Part shown: positions 58,121-64,000 of the stretch, piece after piece
Layout: every line of letters starts with the position of its first letter
How positions within the stretch are numbered: position 1 is the stretch's first letter
DNA from: Cercis canadensis
Taxonomy: Eukaryota > Streptophyta > Magnoliopsida > Fabales > Fabaceae
Direction: 5' to 3'
Length of the DNA stretch: 64,000 bases
Assembly: GCA_003255065.1 (NCBI GenBank)
Contig: QAOA01006449.1
Span: 186,001 to 250,000, forward strand
The notes under the pieces: generated by a model
Told to the model about the DNA's origin: nothing
The model's input: the letters and a program-made list of their open reading frames with translations, nothing else
Databases searched by the model: none
Program-made: the position numbers and the translations under genes

Positions 58121-59028
58121 ATCACCTTCAAGTAGTTCAAATTGAGAGGACCGAGTCATACACTATGCAAATCAAAAGATAACAACACTCTAAAACACAC
58201 TAGAACACACAAAAATAGTAAAACAGTGAATCAATGAAAGACAAATGCAAAAAGACACCAAAATAATACTAATTGACCCAACAAAACATTTTTAAAAATT
58301 TTTCTACCACCACAGCATGAAATATTGATGAAAATGAAACTCAAAAATCAAATAAAAAATCTTAAAAAATTGAAAAAGGGGTTCAAACGATGGAATTTGG
58401 CCGAGATAGGGTGGTGCTCAATGCATTGAGCTATATTTCTCACACCGTTTTCCTTCAACTGACCAATTTTCAACTCAATTAGAGCACAAAAATCTGTACA
58501 GAATTTTGACCCATAAAATCGCAATTTCAAGCCAAAACGCTAGGGAAACAGGGAAAAATTTGGGAATAGGCACAAGAATTCACACAATGGGAACCTAAAA
58601 TAGTAAGGCAAACAAAACAGCAAGAAAAACAATAATCACAGACCTTACACAATATAGAAATTTTACCAAAAATTGAACTAAGATAGCAAAGGGGACAGAA
58701 TAGCGGCAAAGGAGACAAAACAAGGGCAATAATAGCACAAAGTTCAGCTCACAGTGCTTCTCACAAAGCAATTTCTCTATCCACTAATTTGCAGCTCAAC
58801 CCCAGTTGGTCAGAATAAAAAACAAGACAGAAATAGAAATACTAAACAGAGAAAGACAACCTAAACAAATAAGGAAAACAAAATAGGAAAGCAAGTAAAA
58901 CAAGGGGAAAACAAAGGAAGAACAAACAATTGCTAGAAACAATAACAGTAAGCAAGCAAAATAGTAATAAAAGAGTTCTAAGAAGATTAATTTGTTAGGT
59001 GAAATCCCTGGCAATGGCGCCAAAATTT
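58121..59028 (-). pseudogene. Athila copy 2: gag start, leader and primer-binding site
   Basis: The gag ATG is at 58159, followed by about 12 codons up to the solo LTR. The leader spans 58160-59004. The primer-binding site at 59005-59022 differs from tRNA-Asp by two C-to-T changes (tccctggcaatggcgcca). Confidence 0.88.
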
Positions 59029-60335
59029 TGACGGGTGCCGAACCGTACAAAATTAAACTACTAATTGCAACTAAATTGTAGTATAGGATGCAACCAGTGT
59101 CGTCTCCCAAGGATTCACCAGAACAACTAATCTTTGAAGAACTTAAGCTAGAACAGAATAAGGGGGGGGGGGTTTGTGTTGAATGCAATATATTAAGAAT
59201 TAAGGAAACAGTAAACTGAATTTATCAAATAAGAGAAAATGCAATCAATTCAAGCAGGCAACCAAACCTTAATCCATCCTTGTTCATTAAAGATAAACTA
59301 GATCTAATTTAATTCTTGGTTAAGTGTTACCTAGAACCCCTAACAATAACACATAGAATTCCTACTGATTTACCAATCAGGATTCCATTAATCATGGAAT
59401 TAAGACTCTAGGCAACCGCTCTATATCACTAAATCCAGATTAATTTAATAACCGAATTATCCAAGTTAACCATATATTAAAGACCTTTAAAGTATGATTA
59501 TCAATCTGATTACTGTTATGAATCTGATCAACCGATTTAAATTCATACAACTCATGGAATCAAAGTACCATTCAATCACATGAAGAAGGGGAGAAGCAGT
59601 AATTCAAATTAAATTAAATCAAACCCGGTTGAAGCACAGGAACTCTGGATTGTCAAGTTTGGCTCCTCTTGAATTGATTACAAACGAACTTAGCCNAGCC
59701 CTCCATTGAAGGCTTAAACATAAGGCAAAAGTAGAAAAAACAAACTCAGAAAATAGGAGGCAGCAGCAGCTCATGGAATTTCGTATCTCTCTGGGTGTGT
59801 ATGTTTTTCCTTAACAACTTGAGAATATATACTAGCTGGCTGCCTCCTCTAGGTTTCCTAATTACAAAATAAACCTAGTTTCCTTAATTATTAATGGTAA
59901 AAACATGATCAAGCCCTAGTGTCATGTGTGCTGGCCCAAAAAGAAGATGTTGGCCCAAATAAACATGCTCTGATCCAATAGGCAGCCCTAAGGAAAGGAA
60001 TCAGTCAATGCTGGGCGGAGCAGAAAATATGGACTGCTTCCAAGCGAATTTCAGTTTTCCAGACGCGAGAATCAACATCTGGGCTCTTCATATGAAATGT
60101 GGCATTTTCTGTCAGCTTTCCAACGAAACTAGAATCACATCAATCGGACATATGCAGCAAAGATATGGTGAAAAACATAAGCCATGCCAGAATTTAATAA
60201 TTAAGCAATTAAAATCTACAAGCACCAGCAAGTCCAAATCTACAAAACATGTCTAAAAGCCATAAAAATCACTAGAAACACACACTAAAAGACTGAGTAT
60301 AAGGGAAACAAATAGTATAAAATAATGTGTTATCA
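59029..60335 (-). repeat. 5' LTR of Athila copy 2, 1307 bp
   Basis: Complete, from TGATAACAC (60335) to CACCCGTCA (59029) on the - strand. An N lies at 59696, next to a 5 bp duplication (tagcc/agcc), and a G run at 59163-59171. It joins satellite DNA directly at 60336. Confidence 0.9.
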
Positions 60336-63300
60336 ATCGCAGGCCAGATACAATGACCCATCAGGAAACAGCCTTGTCCCAGATATAGTGAACTTCAAGA
60401 AAAATATTCAAGTCAGATACAAGGCCGAACCGAAATAAGGTCCCGGACCAGATACAATGACTCACCAGGAAACAGTCATGTCCCAGCTACAATTAACAAC
60501 AAGAAAAATATCTTAGTCAGATACAAGAACGAAAGGAATTAGGGTCCCAGGCCAGATAAATTGACGCATCAGGAAACAATCTTTTCCCAGATACAGTTAA
60601 CCGCAAGATAAATATTCGAGTTTGATACAACGACAAACCGAAACAGGCTCCCGGGATTGATACAATGACCCACCAAGAAAAAGTCCCTTCCCAAATACAA
60701 TGAAATTCAAGAAAAATATCCGAGTCAGATATAGGGACAAACCAAAATAGTGTCTCAAGCCTGATACAGTGAAACCCAAGAAAAATATCCAAGTCAAATG
60801 CAGGGACGAACCGAAACAGTGTCCCAAGACAGATACAAAGACCCGCCAGGAAACAGTCCCTTCCCAAATACAGTTAAACCAGAGAAAAATATCCAAGTCA
60901 AATACAGGGACGAATCGAAACAGGGTCCCAGGCCAGATACAATGACCCACCAAGAAACAGTCTTGTCCCAGATACAGTGAACTGCAAGAAAAATGCTTGA
61001 GTCAGATACAAGGACGAACCGAAACAGGTTCCAAAGCCATATACAATGACCCATCAGGAAACAGCCTTGTCCCAGATATAGTGAACTTCTAGAAAAATGT
61101 TCGAGTCAGATACAAGGACAAATCGAAACAAGGTCCCGGACCAGATACAATGACCCACCAGGAAAGAGTTCTGTGCCAGCAACAGTGTAACATAAGAAAA
61201 ATATCTGAGTTAGATACAAGAACGAAACGAAATAGGGCCCCAGGCCAGATAAAATGACCCACAAGGAAATAGTATTGTCATAGATACAATAAATCGCAAG
61301 AAAAATATTCGAGTCAGATATACGGAAAAACTTAAACAGGGTCTCGGGACACATATAATGACCCACTAAGAAATAGTCCCTTCCTAAATACAGTGAAATT
61401 CAAGACAAATATCCAAGTCAGATATATGGACAAATCAAAATAGTGTCTCAAGCCAGATACAGTGAAACCCAAGAAAAATATCCAAGTCAGATACATGGAC
61501 GAACCGAAACAGTGTCCCAGGACAAATACAAAGACCCGCCAGGAAACAGTCCCATCCCAAATACAGTGAAACCAGAGAAAAATATCCGTGTCAGATACAG
61601 GGACGAATCGAAACAGGGTCCCAGGCCAAATACAATGACCCACCAAGAAACAGTCTTGTCCCAGATAGAGTGAAATGCAAGAAAAATAATCGAGTCAGAT
61701 ACAAGGACGAACCGAAATAAGGTCCTGGACCAGATACAATGACTCACTAGGAAACAGTCATTTCCCGACTACATTTAATAGCAAGAAAAATATCTGAGTC
61801 AGATACAAGAACGAAAAGAAATAGGGTCATAGGCCAGATAAAATGACATACCAGGAAACAGTCTTTTCCCAGATACAGTGAACCGCAAGATACATATTCG
61901 AGTCTGATACAGCGACAAACCGAAACAGGATCCCGGGACAGATACAATGACCCCCCCAGGAAATAGTCCCTTCCCAAATACAATGAAATTCAAGAAAAAT
62001 ATCCGAGTCAGATATAGGGATAAACCAAAATAGTGTCTCAAGGGAGATACAGTGAAACCCAAGAAAAATTTCCAAGTCAGATACAGGGATGAACCGAAAC
62101 AGTGTCCCAGGACAGATACAAAGACCCGCCAGGAAACAGTCCCTTCCCAAATACAGTGAAACCAGAGAAAAATATTCGAGTCAGATATAGGGACGAATCG
62201 AAACAGGGTCCCAGGCCAGATACAATGACCCACCAGGAAACAGTCTTGTCCCAGATACAGTGAACTGCAAGACAAATGTTCGAGCCAGATACAAGGACGA
62301 ACCAAAACAGGGTCGCAGGCCAGATACAATAACCCATCAGGAAGCAGCCTTGTCCCAGATATAGTGAACTTCAAGAAAAATGTTCGAGTCAGATATAAGG
62401 GCGAACCGAAACAAGGTCCCGGACCAGATACAATGACTCACCAGGAAACAGTCATGTCCCGGCTACAATTAACAGCAAGCAAAATATCTGAGTCAGATAC
62501 AAGAACGAAAGGGATTAGGGTCCCAGGCCAGATAAATTGACGCACCAAGAAACAGTCTTTTCCCAGATATAGTTAATCGCAAGATAATTATTCGAGTCTG
62601 ATACAGCGACAAACCGAAACAGGGCCCCGGGACAGATACAATAACCTACCCAGAAATAGTCCCTTCCCAAATACAGTGAAATTCAAGAAAAATATTCGAG
62701 TCAGATATAGAGACAAACCAAAATAGTCTCTCAAGCCAGATACAATGAAACCCAAGAAAAATATCCCAGTCAGATAAAGGGACGAACCAAAACAGTGTCC
62801 TAGGACAGATACAAAGACCCCCCAGGAAATAATCCCTTCCCAAATACAGTGAAACCAGAGAAAAATATCCGAGTCAGATACAGGGACGAATCTAAACAGG
62901 GTCCCAGGCCAAATACAATGACCCACCAGGAAATAGTCTTGTCCCAGATACAGTGAACTGCAAGAAAAATGATCGAGTCAGAAACATGGACGAACCGAAA
63001 CAGGTTCCCAAGCCAGATACAATGACCTATCAGGAAACAGCCTTGTCCCAGATGTAGTGAAGTTCAAGAAAAATGTTCGAGTCAGATACAAGGACGAACC
63101 GAAACAAGGTCCCGGACCAGATACAATAACCTAGCAAGAAACAGTTATGTGCCAGCTACAGTGAAAATAAGAAAAATATCTGAGTCAAATACAAGAACGA
63201 AACGAAATAGGGTCCCAGGCCAGATAAAATGACCCACAAGGAAATAGCCTTGTCATAGATACAATAAATCGCAAGAAAAATATCCGATTCAGATAAAGGG

Positions 63301-64000
63301 ACAAATCGAAAAAGGGTCTCGGGACACATATAATGACCCACCAGGAAATAGTCCCTTCCTAAATACAGTGAAATTCAAGACAAATATCCGAGTCAGATAT
63401 ATGGACAAACCAAAATAGTGTCTCAAGCTTGATATAGTGAAATCCAAGAAAAATATCCAAATCAGATATAGGGACAAACCGAAACATTGTCCCAGGACAG
63501 ATACAAAGACCCGCCAGGAAACAGTCACATCCCAAATACAGTGAAGCGAGAGAAAAATATCCGAGTCACATACAGGGACGAATCGAAACAGGGTCCCAGG
63601 CCAGATACAATGACCCACCAAGAAACAGTCTTGTCCTAGATAGAGTGAACTGCAAGAAAAATGTTTGAGTCAGATACAAGGACGAACTGAAACAAGGTCC
63701 CGGACCAGATACAATGACTCATCAAGAAACAGTCATGTCCCGACTATAGTTAACCGCAAGAAAAATAGCTGAGTCAGATACAAGAATGAAAGGAACCAGG
63801 GACCCAGGCCAGATAAAATGATGCAGCAGGAAATAGTCTTGTCCTAGATACAGTGAACCGCAAGATAAATATTCGAGTCTGATAGAGGGACAAACCGAAA
63901 CAGGGTCCCGAGACAGATACAATGACCCACCAGAAAATACTCCCTTCCCAAATACAGTGAAATTCAAGAAAAATATCTGAGTCAGATATAGGGACAAACC
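60336..64000 (+). repeat. Satellite array with a 692 bp higher-order repeat
   Basis: The whole stretch is tandem repeats and runs off the window. The basic subunit of about 35 bp begins ccagataca followed by a variable tail. Three diverged subunits make a unit of about 104 bp (tails: acccaccaggaaacag; actgcaagaaaaatg; cgaaccgaaacaggg). Six such trimers and one 69 bp dimer make a 692 bp higher-order unit. The same variant (caaagacccgccagg) recurs at about 60831, 61524, 62114, 62807 and 63499, giving steps of 693, 590, 693 and 692. The many - strand ORFs are a by-product. Confidence 0.95.

Noticed and set aside
60517-63997. Many - strand ORFs with CIW, LFRF and SLYL patterns
   Set aside because: They follow the satellite's 104-105 bp period, overlap in several frames and have no start context or family. 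They are a by-product of a repeat close to a multiple of three.
60336-64000. CRISPR-like array
   Set aside because: No short constant repeat with unique spacers; all parts of the unit repeat, and the DNA is a plant nuclear satellite.

Overview
The window is plant nuclear DNA, most likely from a eudicot. The evidence is an intron-containing ubiquitin-conjugating enzyme gene, remnants of plant ABCB and eEF1-gamma genes, and a dense mix of plant-type LTR retrotransposons (Tat/Ogre, Athila and Ty1/copia), MITE-like elements and a satellite array. AT-rich intergenic DNA fills the rest. I could not fix the species. Five runs of N (11197, 23551, 28004-28017, 39698, 59696) mark assembly uncertainty.

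Layout. 1-13472 is a decayed Tat/Ogre-type Ty3/gypsy element on the + strand: ORF1, gag, two protease copies separated by a stray LTR end, an Ogre-type intron, RT, two RNase H domains, integrase, a long 3' region and a 2.6 kb LTR. It sits in a Ty1/copia element on the - strand (13473-16288). 16324-16810 is a MITE-like element. 18260-19967 is the only gene that looks intact: a six-exon E2 of the UBC19/UBC20 (UBE2C) type with a candidate G2/M promoter motif upstream.

The stretch 20000-33800 is AT-rich intergenic DNA. It holds tandem and direct duplications, a second MITE, a decayed ABCB-transporter relic with an intron position kept (30250-30766, -), and a possible first exon with a Ser-rich N-terminus (33106-32735, -).

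33800-45124 is repeat debris: a 228 bp tandem duplication, a nearly 3 kb Tat-type LTR on the - strand, short-word repeats, an eEF1-gamma 3' coding fragment with two stops (41712-42062), an LTR-like segment and a truncated + strand Tat LTR.

45125-60335 is a composite of two copies of one Athila-type element on the - strand. Copy 1 keeps a full 3' LTR, an open 1400-codon pol, gag and a primer-binding site identical to the 3' end of tRNA-Asp. Copy 2 keeps the 5' LTR, leader and gag, and is split by a solo LTR of another family with a 6 bp target duplication. 60336-64000 is a satellite with three levels of order: about 35 bp subunits, about 104 bp trimers and a 692 bp higher-order repeat. Athila, Tat and satellite together suggest pericentromeric or similar heterochromatin, with the E2 gene in a less repetitive island. 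That placement is inference.
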